Shown: positions 14,926 to 23,597 of the stretch, piece after piece
How positions within the stretch are numbered: position 1 is the first letter of the stretch
Layout of the letters: the number at the start of each line of letters is the position of its first letter
Translations under genes and position numbers: made by a program
Origin: a bacterium
Lineage (GTDB): Bacteria; Cyanobacteriota; Vampirovibrionia; Gastranaerophilales; Gastranaerophilaceae
Assembly (NCBI GenBank): GCA_017444705.1
Contig: JAFSWA010000017.1
Coordinates: forward strand, 1-33,625
DNA: 33,625 bases
Direction of reading: 5' to 3'
The notes under the pieces: generated by a model
What the model saw: the letters and a program-made list of their open reading frames with translations, nothing else
Databases searched by the model: none
What the model was told of the DNA's origin: nothing

Positions 14926-16473
14926 TTACTCTTCATTGTCAACAATCCTGTATTGAAGAGCCTGTGCAATATGTGAAGATTCAATGTTTTCACTTCCGCT
15001 TATATCCGCAATTGTTCTTGAAAGTTTCAAAATTCTGTCATAAGAACGTCCCGAAAGGTTAAATTTTGCAACTGCCATTTTTAAAAGCTCTTTTGACTTA
15101 TCATCTAATACACAATATTTTTTGACAAGTTTCGGTGTCAACTGAGAATTAGTTAAAATTCCGTCGTTTTTATAGCGTTCTTTCTGAATTTTTCTTGCCT
15201 TAATTACTCTTTCTCTTATCTGTTTTGAGGTTTCTCCCGACGGTTTCATATTTACCAATTCTTCTGCCGAAAGACGGGGAACATCAATGTGCAAATCAAT
15301 TCTGTCGAGCAATGGACCTGACAGTCTTGCCTTATATCTGTCTATTTGAAATTGCGTACAACTGCACTGTTTTTGTTTATCTCCCAAATATCCGCATGGG
15401 CAAGGATTCATTGCCGCAAGCAGCATAAAATCCGCAGGATATTTTATACTTGTATGAACTCTTGAAATAACAACTTCTCCGTCTTCCAACGGTTGTCTTA
15501 AAACTTCCAAAACATTTCTCGGAAATTCAACTATTTCATCAAGAAATAAAACCCCTCTGTGAGCAAGAGTAATCTCTCCGGGTTTTGGATTTGTTCCGCC
15601 GCCAATTATACCTACGGCAGATGCACTATGATGAACTGAACGAAACGGTCTGACTGTTATCAACGGATTATCTTTTTTTAAAAGTCCGGAAATACTGTAA
15701 ATTTTGGTCAATTCAATAGCTTCTTCAAGTTCTAACGGCGGTAAAATCGACATAAAGCACTTAGACAAAAGAGTTTTTCCCGCACCGGGAGAGCCTGACA
15801 TCAAAAGGTTATGCCCGCCCGCAGCAGCAATTTCCATTGCCATTTTTGCCTTTTGCTGTCCTTTTACATCTTTAAAATCGTAAGGAACATCTATCTCTGT
15901 TTCTTTTTTAAAATATTCTTCTATATTAATTTTAAATTGCGATATTTTCTGTGCAATAGCTTCATCATCAAGAAAATGATTAACTACTTCATTGAGATTA
16001 TCAGCCGGATATACTTCAATATCAGGAATAAGTGCCGCTTCTTTTGAATTTTCTTTCGGAACAATAATTTTTGAAATGCCTAATTCTCTCAAACCTGAAA
16101 CAATAGGCAGAACTCCGTTAATCGGTCTTAAACTGCCATCAAGGGAAAGTTCACCGACAAAAACATAATCTTTAAACTTTTCCCAATCCAAAACACCATC
16201 TTGTGCCAATATACCGAGTGCAATCGGCAAATCATAGTTTGTACCCTCTTTTTTTATATCAGCAGGTGCCAAATTCACAACAACTTTTTTATTCGGAAAA
16301 AGATATCCGGAATTTTTTATAGCTGATTTTACTCTTTCTCTTGCTTCCGATACGGCAGCATCCGGCAAACCTACAATACTCATTGAGGGAAGAGAATTTA
16401 ATATATCAACTTCAACCTCAATTTTATAAGCTTCAAGTCCTATTACAGTTGATGTTAAAACTTTTGCTACCAT
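14926..16473 (-). CDS. comM: ComM/YifB-type AAA+ ATPase (Mg-chelatase-like)
   Basis: 515 residues. An N-terminal Lon-protease-like subdomain (GLPDAAVSEARERVKSAI; VNLAPADIKKEG) is followed by an AAA+ module: Walker A GSPGAGKT near residue 225, Walker B VLFLDEIVEF, sensor-type AAMNPCPCGYLGD with a Cys-rich insert, and a C-terminal YifB domain (LSGRSYDRILKLSRTIAD). ComM is a hexameric helicase that drives branch migration when single-stranded DNA is incorporated during natural transformation. The start overlaps the DUF721 stop as TAATG, so the two are coupled. Full length, no missing motif seen. That the cell is naturally competent is possible but not shown here. Confidence 0.93.
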   Translation of the reverse strand: MVAKVLTSTVIGLEAYKIEVEVDILNSLPSMSIVGLPDAAVSEARERVKSAIKNSGYLFPNKKVVVNLAPADIKKEGTNYDLPIALGILAQDGVLDWEKFKDYVFVGELSLDGSLRPINGVLPIVSGLRELGISKIIVPKENSKEAALIPDIEVYPADNLNEVVNHFLDDEAIAQKISQFKINIEEYFKKETEIDVPYDFKDVKGQQKAKMAMEIAAAGGHNLLMSGSPGAGKTLLSKCFMSILPPLELEEAIELTKIYSISGLLKKDNPLITVRPFRSVHHSASAVGIIGGGTNPKPGEITLAHRGVLFLDEIVEFPRNVLEVLRQPLEDGEVVISRVHTSIKYPADFMLLAAMNPCPCGYLGDKQKQCSCTQFQIDRYKARLSGPLLDRIDLHIDVPRLSAEELVNMKPSGETSKQIRERVIKARKIQKERYKNDGILTNSQLTPKLVKKYCVLDDKSKELLKMAVAKFNLSGRSYDRILKLSRTIADISGSENIESSHIAQALQYRIVDNEE

Positions 16474-16820
16474 TATCTTCCCTCTTCACTGTTATATTTT
16501 CCCCATATTTTATGAGAAAAGCATATATCTTTAACTGTCAATTTCAAGCTCTCTGCGTAAAACTGTGCGGAATTTAAAATCCTTTGCTTTTGAAGATAAA
16601 GTTCTTGAGAAATCATTGAATTTTTGCATGCAACAATAAGAGTTTTATCTTTTGAAAGCCCGACAGGTTTTGAAAATTGTGCCAATTTTTGACCTGCAAT
16701 TTCATTCCACGCCAAAAACAAAGTCAATACCTTTGACTGCTTCTTTGGCTGCAATTTTTTCTTTAATTCGGATAAAATATCGCCTACACTTTCAAAATTT
16801 GAATAGAGAATTTTTTCCAT
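16473..16820 (-). CDS. DUF721 / DciA-like protein
   Basis: 115 residues. Typical DUF721 layout: N-terminal helix (VGDILSELKKKLQP), LFLAWNEIAGQKLAQFSKPVGLS, then LIVACKNSMISQELYLQK. In most bacteria DciA helps load the replicative helicase DnaB. Here it lies between gltA and comM and overlaps comM by one base (TAATG). No zinc-binding cysteines. Start at 16820 with a weak AAAGAG Shine-Dalgarno. Family recognised from sequence pattern; the helicase-loading role is by analogy. Confidence 0.8.
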   Translation of the reverse strand: MEKILYSNFESVGDILSELKKKLQPKKQSKVLTLFLAWNEIAGQKLAQFSKPVGLSKDKTLIVACKNSMISQELYLQKQRILNSAQFYAESLKLTVKDICFSHKIWGKYNSEEGR

Positions 16821-16841
16821 TTAACTCTTTCTGCCTTTATA

Positions 16842-18221
16842 TTAAACATTTTTTAAATATTCATTGATAGCTTTTGCGGCAGCTTTTCCGGCACCCATAG
16901 CGTTTATGGCATTTGATTCACCGGTAGGAGCAACATCACCGCCAGCAAAAACTCCGTCTATTGAAGTTTTACCTGTTTCTTTATCAATAATAATATAACC
17001 TTTTCTATCTGTATCAAGAGTTAATCCGTCTGCTTTAATTGAGCTTTGAATAATCGGATTCGGTCCCGTACCGAGAGCAACAATAACCGTATCAAGCGGA
17101 ACTGTTACAAATTCTCCCGTTCCGACAGGTCTGCGACGACATGATTCATCAGGTTCACCTAATTCCATTTTCTCAAATTTCATAGCCGAAACAAAACCAT
17201 CTTCACCCAAAATTTCAACAGGTGCGTGCAAAAGATTAAAGACAACGCCTTCTTCTTTTGCGTGACGAATCTCCTCTAATCTTGCAGGAAGTTCTTTTTC
17301 TGTTCTTCTGTAAAATATATTAACCTCTTCAAAGCCGACTCTGACCGCACATCTTGCCGCATCCATCGCAACATTTCCGCCGCCTATTATTGCTGCACTT
17401 TTACCGACTCTTAAAGGAGTAACCGCTTCTTGGGTCATTGCTTTCATCAGATTTACTCTTGTCAAAAATTCATTTGCACTGTAAACACCATTGAGGTTTT
17501 CTCCCGGAATATTCAACATTTTTGGTAAACCGGCACCGGAGCATATAAATATTGCATTATAACCGTCTTCTTTAAGTTGTTTTAATGTTATAGATTTACC
17601 GACAACAGTATTTTTTTCAAATTTTACACCCATTTCTTTTAAGTTATTAAGTTCTCTGTCAAGGACGGTTCTTGGAAGTCTGAAAGGCGGAATACCATAT
17701 CTCAAAACACCTCCGAAAGCGTGTAAAGCTTCAAAAACAGTAACATCATGACCGGCTTGTCTTAAATCGGCAGCAGCGGTAATTCCCGCACATCCTGAAC
17801 CGATTATCGCAACTTTCTTTCCGCTCGGTGTAATTTCTCTTGTTTTACTTTCGGTATTATCTCCAACATATCTTTCCAAAGCTCCGATAGCAACAGAATC
17901 CCCTTTAATCCCCAAAACGCAATTCCCCTCGCATTGTCTTTCCTGAGGGCAAACTCTCCCGCATACCGACGGCAGCATTGAAGTTTCTCGAATTACATCA
18001 CCGGCACCTTGAAGATTTCCCGCTTTAAGTTCGCTAATAAATTTCGGAATATTTATATTTACCGGACACCCCTGAACACATCTTGGGTTCTTACAATTCA
18101 GACATCTTGAAGCTTCTATCGCAATTTGTTGTGAAGTTAAATTACTTTCTACCGCATCAAAATTACTTCGTCTTTGTATTTTGTCCTGCTCTTTTGGGTG
18201 TTGTCTTTCTGATTTTTCCAT
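16842..18221 (-). CDS. gltA: NADPH-dependent glutamate synthase, small-subunit-type (homotetrameric GltA)
   Basis: 459 residues. An N-terminal iron-sulfur domain holds two cysteine sets: C40, C43, C48, C52 in RCLNCKNPRCVQGCPVNINI, and C87, C91, C97, C101 in CGRVCPQERQCEGNC. Then come an FAD-binding motif GSGCAGITAAADL near residue 141 and an NADPH-binding GGGNVAMDAARCA near 280. The C-terminus GVFAGGDVAPTG closes the FAD site. Length and start fit the standalone GltD-like flavoproteins annotated glutamate synthase (NADPH) homotetrameric, which also act as NADPH:acceptor or electron-bifurcating partners. No large GltB gene is adjacent. AAAGGAG lies before ATG 18221, and only 1 bp separates it from the upstream O-antigen ligase gene, so they are co-transcribed. 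Confidence 0.9.
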   Translation of the reverse strand: MEKSERQHPKEQDKIQRRSNFDAVESNLTSQQIAIEASRCLNCKNPRCVQGCPVNINIPKFISELKAGNLQGAGDVIRETSMLPSVCGRVCPQERQCEGNCVLGIKGDSVAIGALERYVGDNTESKTREITPSGKKVAIIGSGCAGITAAADLRQAGHDVTVFEALHAFGGVLRYGIPPFRLPRTVLDRELNNLKEMGVKFEKNTVVGKSITLKQLKEDGYNAIFICSGAGLPKMLNIPGENLNGVYSANEFLTRVNLMKAMTQEAVTPLRVGKSAAIIGGGNVAMDAARCAVRVGFEEVNIFYRRTEKELPARLEEIRHAKEEGVVFNLLHAPVEILGEDGFVSAMKFEKMELGEPDESCRRRPVGTGEFVTVPLDTVIVALGTGPNPIIQSSIKADGLTLDTDRKGYIIIDKETGKTSIDGVFAGGDVAPTGESNAINAMGAGKAAAKAINEYLKNV

Positions 18222-18222
18222 C

Positions 18223-19671
18223 TTATACTCCTTTAATTTTTTTTACTTTATCTGTTACCACATTTGATAATTTCATTATAACCTGCTGAATATTATTATG
18301 AATAGCATTTTCATTTTTGTTCTCATCAAGAATAACTGATAGCATTGCAATATTTGTCCAAAACAGAAATTGTAATTGGGGTCTGAAAAATATTGTATCT
18401 ACAAAACCATGAACAAAAACTCCGGTAATCATTATTAATATTGAAATTACTATAACTTTTTGCTCTATTTGAAAATCATTATTTATAAAATTTATTGAAG
18501 ATTTGATTAACATTCCAAAAAATAAAAGAAATATCAGAAGTGCAAAAATTCCGCTTTCAACGGCAATTTCAAGGTAAATTGAATATGCACTCAACGCATC
18601 AAATCCTGTAATCATATAAAGTCCGTACATATTTCTGAAAGTTTCGTTACCGACTCCAATTCCGGTGAACCAATTATCCAAAAACATATTCCACGTTGAA
18701 TGATAAACATTCATCCTGAAAGAGGTTGAAGAATCCCCTCTCAACATAAAAATAGACAAGACTCTTTTTAAAATTTTAGGAGTTAAAATAATTGCCATTC
18801 CGCCAAGTGCAACAATACCGGCACATATTTTTTTCCATAATTCCTGCATATTTTTTGAAAAATGTTTTTTTGAAAGCATATATATAAGTAAAAAAGCAAC
18901 TGAAAACATAGCAAATACGCCCAAATAGCCGCCTCTTGTACCTGTTTTAAATATTGCAACAAGCGTAATTAAAAAAGATAAAAGTGCAAATAAAAATGTT
19001 TTTTTATGTTTTCCTATAAAAGCCCAAAATCCGACTGTAATTACACTTGAAAGCCCGACTACCAAATATCCGCATAACAAATTTGGATTATACGGTTTCA
19101 AAGTTCCGTACACTCTTGACAAAATATCCTCAGCATTAGTATAAGAAGTATCCTGCCATGTAGCAATAGCTTCAACATTATTAAAAGATTGCATTAAAGC
19201 TATAACTGACTCTATTGTATTTAAAAACACTATTATAAAAATCAACGGCACAATTTTATTTTTATTAAATCTAAAAAAATGCACCATTGAAAAGTAAAAC
19301 GCAACATATACAAAAGTTTTAAAAAACCCTTTAAAACTCAAATTCAAATACGGTGAAAATAAAACACTTATAAAACAAATTCCCAAATATAAGAATAATA
19401 CGAGATTTGCCGTTGAAAATTTAATTGTCTGACCTCTTATAAAAAATATTTTTAACACCGATAATCCGATTATCAATAATGCGACTTTACCAAGAATCAT
19501 TGTTTGAGTAAACAAAGAAAGCAACAACAAAAGAACGGTTAAAAACAGTATAAAATAATCAAATCTTTGCAAAAAAAGACTTGCACACACCAACGGACGC
19601 AGAAATTCCTGCGAAGCTGAAAATATACTATTTATTTTATCCGTAATAAAACTGCCGTTATTCATCATCAT
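18223..19671 (-). CDS. O-antigen ligase/polymerase family membrane protein (Wzy_C)
   Basis: 482 residues with about ten to twelve hydrophobic segments and a large periplasmic loop. The Wzy_C-type core is visible: FKTGTRGGYLGVFAMF, then FRMNVYHSTWNMFLDNWFTGIGVGN, then EIAVESGIFALLIFLL, the usual arrangement of WaaL/Wzy enzymes. These join or polymerise surface glycans on undecaprenyl carriers at the periplasmic face. The neighbouring heptose-kinase-like gene supports a lipopolysaccharide role. Three consecutive ATG codons (19671, 19668, 19665) overlap the end of the DUF4330 gene; 19671 is given but any of them may be used. Sequence alone does not separate ligase from polymerase. Confidence 0.82.
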   Translation of the reverse strand: MMMNNGSFITDKINSIFSASQEFLRPLVCASLFLQRFDYFILFLTVLLLLLSLFTQTMILGKVALLIIGLSVLKIFFIRGQTIKFSTANLVLFLYLGICFISVLFSPYLNLSFKGFFKTFVYVAFYFSMVHFFRFNKNKIVPLIFIIVFLNTIESVIALMQSFNNVEAIATWQDTSYTNAEDILSRVYGTLKPYNPNLLCGYLVVGLSSVITVGFWAFIGKHKKTFLFALLSFLITLVAIFKTGTRGGYLGVFAMFSVAFLLIYMLSKKHFSKNMQELWKKICAGIVALGGMAIILTPKILKRVLSIFMLRGDSSTSFRMNVYHSTWNMFLDNWFTGIGVGNETFRNMYGLYMITGFDALSAYSIYLEIAVESGIFALLIFLLFFGMLIKSSINFINNDFQIEQKVIVISILIMITGVFVHGFVDTIFFRPQLQFLFWTNIAMLSVILDENKNENAIHNNIQQVIMKLSNVVTDKVKKIKGV

Positions 19672-20227
19672 TATTTTTGGTCGTTAATATTTTTACATTA
19701 GTTATTTTTCCGTCAAGTCTGTAAGTTGAAGATTCAAGAGTAATAGGCAACCCTATTTTAATTTTATTACCGCCGGATACAACTCCGTCATCAGTAAATT
19801 TTCCGTTATCTTCAACTGTTACAAGAAAATCATAAGCAAGAGGATTTTCTTCGTCATCAACTAAAACATAAGGATTGTTTACATTTCCGGTAGGTACCAT
19901 TGTTTTTTTATGATCATATCTTACATTTGTAATTTTCAATTTTGCATGAGGAACATTTCTTATTGTAACAAAAGTTTCATTACCGACAAAAAACGGAATT
20001 ACGATTTCGTCCGTTCCGCCTCTTGAAATGGGAACATTTTTGAAATATATTTCATAAGCGACTTTCCCCTCATTTTCCACAGGAGTGGGAGCATAAGCCT
20101 TTTTCCCTACATAGAAAAGTCCGAATAAAATAATCAGAAATACAAAAATTCCCAAAATCATATAATCCATCGGTCTCATTTTTTGTAAAATGTTTTTTGC
20201 TTTTTCTTTTACTTCATTTTCGCTCAT
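19658..20227 (-). CDS. DUF4330-like single-span membrane protein
   Basis: 189 residues. Cytoplasmic N-terminus, one transmembrane segment (about 23-42, YMILGIFVFLIILFGLFYV), then an external beta-rich domain with PTGNVNNPYVLVDDEENPLA and GGNKIKIGLPITLES. The layout matches DUF4330 proteins as I know them. Overlaps the O-antigen ligase start by 14 bp and lies 10 bp downstream of the sugar kinase gene, so it is in the envelope-glycan operon. Function unknown; an accessory role in surface glycan assembly is inference. Confidence 0.65.
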   Translation of the reverse strand: MSENEVKEKAKNILQKMRPMDYMILGIFVFLIILFGLFYVGKKAYAPTPVENEGKVAYEIYFKNVPISRGGTDEIVIPFFVGNETFVTIRNVPHAKLKITNVRYDHKKTMVPTGNVNNPYVLVDDEENPLAYDFLVTVEDNGKFTDDGVVSGGNKIKIGLPITLESSTYRLDGKITNVKILTTKNNDDE

Positions 20228-20237
20228 AATATTCCCC

Positions 20238-21245
20238 TTATAAGTTTAATTTATCAACATTTTGTATAATCTCATCCGTGGTTGTTGTCGCACAGCCAAA
20301 AGTTCTTATTACTATTGAGGCGGCTATATTGCCTATTACTGCCGCAACTTCCGGTTTTAACCCTGCCGTGAGAGCTAATGCGTAAGAAGCAATAACGGTA
20401 TCACCGGCACCTGTTACATCAAAAACTTTCGTTTTATTAAAAGCCGGAATAAAGAAATGTTTTCCGGATTTTTCAAAAACAGCCATGCCATGCTCTCCTC
20501 TTGTAATAAGAACATTATCCGCATTTGTTTTCATTAGCATTTCTTTTCCCGCTCTTATCAAATCGTCTTCCGTTTTTATAAAATATCCGAGATATTTCTC
20601 TGTATCGGGCTGGTTTGGAGTCAACGTAGTTACCCCTTTAAATCTGTCCAAGTTTTTTTGAGAATCAACGCATATAGTTTTATTATATTTTTTTGCATAT
20701 TCAATTGCCGTATCGATAACCCTTTTAGTTAATGTTCCCAAATGATAATCCGAAAGAATAATTCCGTCATGTTCCGGTATAGCTTTTTTAATATTTTCAA
20801 TTAATTTTTCTTCAACTTCACCGCTTATAAATTCTTTCGATTGACGATCAATTCTGACAATCTGTTGTGTAACCGACTGAGAGCATGCCCCCGAAATTCT
20901 TGTTTTTACGGTTGTAGGGCGTGATTTATCCTGAACAAGATATTCCGTATTAATATTTGCATTTTTAAAAGCTTCTATCAAAATCGGTGCATGATAATCA
21001 TCACCATAAAGCCCGATAACACTAACTTTTGCATTATTTAAGGTTGCAAGGTTATGTGCGGCATTAGAAGCTCCTCCAAGAATAATATTTGTATGGGTAT
21101 GTGCCAAAATCAAAACGGGTGCTTCTCTTGAAATACGTTCCGTATCGCCGTATATCATCTCATCAATGGCAAGATCGCCTATAACCAACATTTTGACACC
21201 GCTTAATTTTTTAATACTCTCTTTTAATTCATTTTTCGTAATCAT
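20238..21245 (-). CDS. PfkB-family sugar kinase, heptose-7-phosphate kinase-like (RfaE domain I)
   Basis: 335 residues from ATG 21245. Ribokinase/PfkB fold: MLVIGDLAIDEMIYGDTERI at the N-terminus, ILGGASNAAHNLATLN (the GGAxNvA motif), SDYHLGTLT, TLTPNQPD, and the signature VTGAGDTVIASYALAL with the catalytic Asp. The pattern is that of RfaE/HldE domain I, which phosphorylates D-glycero-D-manno-heptose 7-phosphate for inner-core LPS. The nucleotidyltransferase half of bifunctional HldE is absent, so a separate HldC would be required. ATG 21260 is an alternative start with no Shine-Dalgarno; 21245 has a weak GGGA at 9 nt. First gene of the minus-strand series with the O-antigen ligase. Confidence 0.8.
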   Translation of the reverse strand: MITKNELKESIKKLSGVKMLVIGDLAIDEMIYGDTERISREAPVLILAHTHTNIILGGASNAAHNLATLNNAKVSVIGLYGDDYHAPILIEAFKNANINTEYLVQDKSRPTTVKTRISGACSQSVTQQIVRIDRQSKEFISGEVEEKLIENIKKAIPEHDGIILSDYHLGTLTKRVIDTAIEYAKKYNKTICVDSQKNLDRFKGVTTLTPNQPDTEKYLGYFIKTEDDLIRAGKEMLMKTNADNVLITRGEHGMAVFEKSGKHFFIPAFNKTKVFDVTGAGDTVIASYALALTAGLKPEVAAVIGNIAASIVIRTFGCATTTTDEIIQNVDKLNL

Positions 21246-21276
21246 TTGACAAAATCCCATAATTAAGGTTTATAAT
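21246..21276 (+). promoter_or_regulatory. Possible promoter of the DUF429-like gene
   Basis: TTGACA (21246-21251) and TATAAT (21271-21276) are both perfect hexamers, but the spacer is 19 bp rather than 17. It lies in the 66-bp divergent gap. Confidence 0.35.
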
Positions 21277-21311
21277 AAATTTAGTTTAACATAAAAGAGA
21301 AATTTATTAAA

Positions 21312-21980
21312 ATGATTAATAAAAATAAGAAAAATTTTTATATAGGTTTATCAATGGGTTCAAATTCCGCAAATGAAACAGGTGTGGCAATTTTGGACAG
21401 AAATTTTAAAATTATTTCACTCGATAAACTTCACTCAATGAGTGATATTGAACATTATTTTGATATTTTACCAAGCAAAAATGATTCAATAATCTGTGCT
21501 TCAATTCCTGAAAATCCGACTATGCTTAACGGAAAATGGAAACTGATGTCAAGTGCCTACCAACTCATGAGAAGTAATGAACACCTTTTAAACAACGATA
21601 AGTGGGCAGACAGATTTTCAACAAGAGGTTGCGATTGTTACAACAAAATGAAAGCCGAAGGAGTTGAAATATACAGATATGATTTGTACGACCTTAAAAC
21701 ATTTTTGGGATTAAATTCCCTATATAAAGACAGAACACCTGCCGATTTTAAACATTTACAAAGCTATATAAGGTATGAATTTGATTTGGATGATTTACCG
21801 CAGAATTTGCTTCCCGTATCAGAATTGGAAGCAATTTTGGGGGCTTATTTATCTTATGTAATTTCAAACGGAGACCGCAATAAAGACTATTGCAAAAAAT
21901 TTGAATTTAAAGGTATAGATGTAATCGGATTAAAAAAAATTCGAAAAATGTACGGAGAAAATATAAAAATAACTTTATAA
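21312..21980 (+). CDS. DUF429-like protein (predicted RNase H fold)
   Basis: 222 residues, soluble. The N-terminus FYIGLSMGSNSANETGVAIL followed by NFKIISLDKL resembles the first strands of RNase H/DUF429 proteins, although the usual acidic residue after the first strand is not obvious (GLSMGS). NDSIICASIPENP then corresponds to the second sheet element, and PVSELEAILGAYLSYVISNG to the C-terminal helix. Cysteines occur in STRGCDCYNKM. Divergent from the kinase and convergent with the M48 protease, two bases apart. Function unknown; the family call is tentative. Confidence 0.6.
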   Translation: MINKNKKNFYIGLSMGSNSANETGVAILDRNFKIISLDKLHSMSDIEHYFDILPSKNDSIICASIPENPTMLNGKWKLMSSAYQLMRSNEHLLNNDKWADRFSTRGCDCYNKMKAEGVEIYRYDLYDLKTFLGLNSLYKDRTPADFKHLQSYIRYEFDLDDLPQNLLPVSELEAILGAYLSYVISNGDRNKDYCKKFEFKGIDVIGLKKIRKMYGENIKITL

Positions 21981-21982
21981 TT

Positions 21983-22798
21983 TTATTCTTCTCCGATAAT
22001 TTTCAAAGCTCTTTTGTAAGAAACCGTCGGATAACCGTCTTGAATGTATTGCGGGTAGTTTTTATTAATATACGTATAAAGAGCGTTCAGCCTTTTTCTT
22101 CCTGTCGGGTGAGAAGAAGTTATATCAACGTAATGCCCCGAAATTTTATTGAGTAATGAAATCTCCGCTAACGGATTGTATTCGGCATTAACCATCAAAT
22201 CAGCGGCGGTTAAATCAGCTTTATACTCGGCGTTTCTGTCTTTTTTCGATGCAACTTGCTGAGGAACACCGGCAAGATTCAAAAGAACCTGCCTTGCTAT
22301 TTTTCTTTTTACATCATTATTTAGAACATGCCCGAGTTCATGAGCTATTACTGCCGCCAATTCATCTTCTGTTTCTACATATTTTAAAATTCCCGTATAT
22401 AAAACTATTTCATCTGCCACATTTGTATATGCATTTGCCTCACGGCTTGAACGAACAGAGAATACAATATCTTCATTTATATCACTCGCTTCTAGAAGTC
22501 TTGTTCCGACAGCATTAACTTTATTATATGCCTTTATTGTTGTCCAACTTTTATACAATGGTTTTGCATCCATCTCTTCATATGTTTTATAGTCAGTTTT
22601 ATTTTTTGTACTTTGTTTGTTTGCAACCCCGCTCGGTTCTGTCGGTGTTCCTTTCGGAACCTTTGAGCTTGATGCTCTGCCGCCCGTCTGTATTGTTCCG
22701 TCCTTTTTAATTTTATAAGTTGATTTTGCCTCAGCAGAGGTTATGCTTCCTATCAAAAATACAAATAAACAAATCCATATAAAATTCTTTATCTTCAT
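21983..22798 (-). CDS. Secreted M48-family zinc metalloprotease
   Basis: 271 residues. Signal peptide at about 1-24 (IWICLFVFLIGSITSAEA), a low-complexity linker to about 75, then a M48 peptidase domain. The zinc motif HELGH is at 153-157, and the third ligand is Glu191 in NAEYKADLTAAD. SSHPTGRKRLNAL near the C-terminus is the typical closing motif. BepA/YggG-like M48 proteases act in the periplasm on outer-membrane proteins. ATG 22798 is chosen because AGGAG sits 9 nt upstream; the in-frame TTG at 22807 abuts that Shine-Dalgarno. The TPR tail of BepA is missing. Stand-alone gene. Confidence 0.9.
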   Translation of the reverse strand: MKIKNFIWICLFVFLIGSITSAEAKSTYKIKKDGTIQTGGRASSSKVPKGTPTEPSGVANKQSTKNKTDYKTYEEMDAKPLYKSWTTIKAYNKVNAVGTRLLEASDINEDIVFSVRSSREANAYTNVADEIVLYTGILKYVETEDELAAVIAHELGHVLNNDVKRKIARQVLLNLAGVPQQVASKKDRNAEYKADLTAADLMVNAEYNPLAEISLLNKISGHYVDITSSHPTGRKRLNALYTYINKNYPQYIQDGYPTVSYKRALKIIGEE

Positions 22799-22945
22799 AT
22801 TTGTCAACTCCTATATCATATATTCTTACATAAATAGCTATATTTAGTCAATATTAAAATATTTTAATATTTCTTAAAAAAAGCAGCAAAAAAATTTTTT
22901 TACGGGGTTTTAAAAAACGGAATATATTAAATAGAAAGGATTTAT

Positions 22946-23242
22946 ATGAAAATTTCATTTAAAAGCGTAATATTGTACAAATATCCAAACTCTAAAATGA
23001 GAGATATTGTAAAAGATTTAGAGAGTTCTTCCCCGAACAGAAGCAGTAAATATTGGACATCAGTGTCCGTTGACAGAGAAAAAGACAGTTCTGATTTATT
23101 GGTATTAACAGGGTCAGATTTAAAATTTGCAGTAAGAAATAAGAAAGATAACCAATCGGTTCAGGATTATATACTTGCGAATTTAGACAGATATATTAAA
23201 AAAGCGGAAGTTTTTGATACCAGAATACATAAGGGGATATAA
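22946..23242 (+). CDS. Small KISFK-motif protein, lineage-specific
   Basis: 98 residues, soluble, with GAAAGGATTTAT before the ATG. It opens MKISFKSVILYKYPN, close to the [V/I]SFG opening of the tandem proteins at 25870-27203. Its middle (DSSDLLVLTGSDLKFAV) parallels their ADVLVI...KNG segment. It ends in a predicted helix, SVQDYILANLDRYIKKAEVF. No known domain. It is followed after 3 bp by a second gene of the same kind, so the two form an operon. Confidence 0.7.
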   Translation: MKISFKSVILYKYPNSKMRDIVKDLESSSPNRSSKYWTSVSVDREKDSSDLLVLTGSDLKFAVRNKKDNQSVQDYILANLDRYIKKAEVFDTRIHKGI

Positions 23243-23245
23243 AAT

Positions 23246-23455
23246 ATGAGGATTGGAAATTTAAATACAAATGTTAATTTCAAGCAAATCAAAATGGACG
23301 GTGATTCATATTGGGATTTACGTAACACTTCAAGTGAAGAAGCTGTGGACAGCATAAAAGATATGAGTTTAAAAGGTTTTAACCTCGGCTATATTACATG
23401 CAATGATTCCGGACTTTTTTTACGAGGAATTCAATCTCGTGAGGGAAAATCCTGA
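23246..23455 (+). CDS. Small NVNFK-motif protein, probably truncated by an in-frame UGA
   Basis: 69 residues up to TGA 23453-23455. It opens MRIGNLNTNVNFKQIKMDG, the same kind of N-terminal motif as its neighbour 3 bp upstream. The same frame stays open after the TGA for 24 more sense codons (to TAA 23528-23530) and encodes LGERPTAQDVRNAINNYNKY. This resembles the C-terminal helix of the upstream protein (NQSVQDYILANLDRYIKKA). With that tail the product would be about 94 residues, matching the 98 of its neighbour. The stop is therefore either a recent nonsense mutation or a read-through site. Function unknown. Confidence 0.6.
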   Translation: MRIGNLNTNVNFKQIKMDGDSYWDLRNTSSEEAVDSIKDMSLKGFNLGYITCNDSGLFLRGIQSREGKS

Positions 23456-23530
23456 TGCATTTATCTTGGAGAAAGACCAACGGCACAAGACGTGCGTAAC
23501 GCAATTAACAACTATAACAAATATGCCTAA
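23456..23530 (+). other. In-frame coding-like tail after the UGA
   Basis: Continuation of the preceding frame. It has codon composition like its neighbours and an amphipathic-helix-like product, and ends at TAA 23528-23530, just before the strong terminator. Confidence 0.5.
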
Positions 23531-23543
23531 AATGGTTTAACAT

Positions 23544-23583
23544 AAACGAAATTCCGCATTTATATAAATGCGGAATTTCGTTT
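23544..23583. terminator. Strong bidirectional terminator
   Basis: A 19-bp perfect stem: the left arm 23544-23562 carries CGAAATTCCGCATTTA, the right arm 23565-23583 its complement. T-runs flank both sides. It separates the convergent small-protein pair and the GH57 gene. Confidence 0.93.
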
Positions 23584-23597
23584 TTTGTTTATTATAA

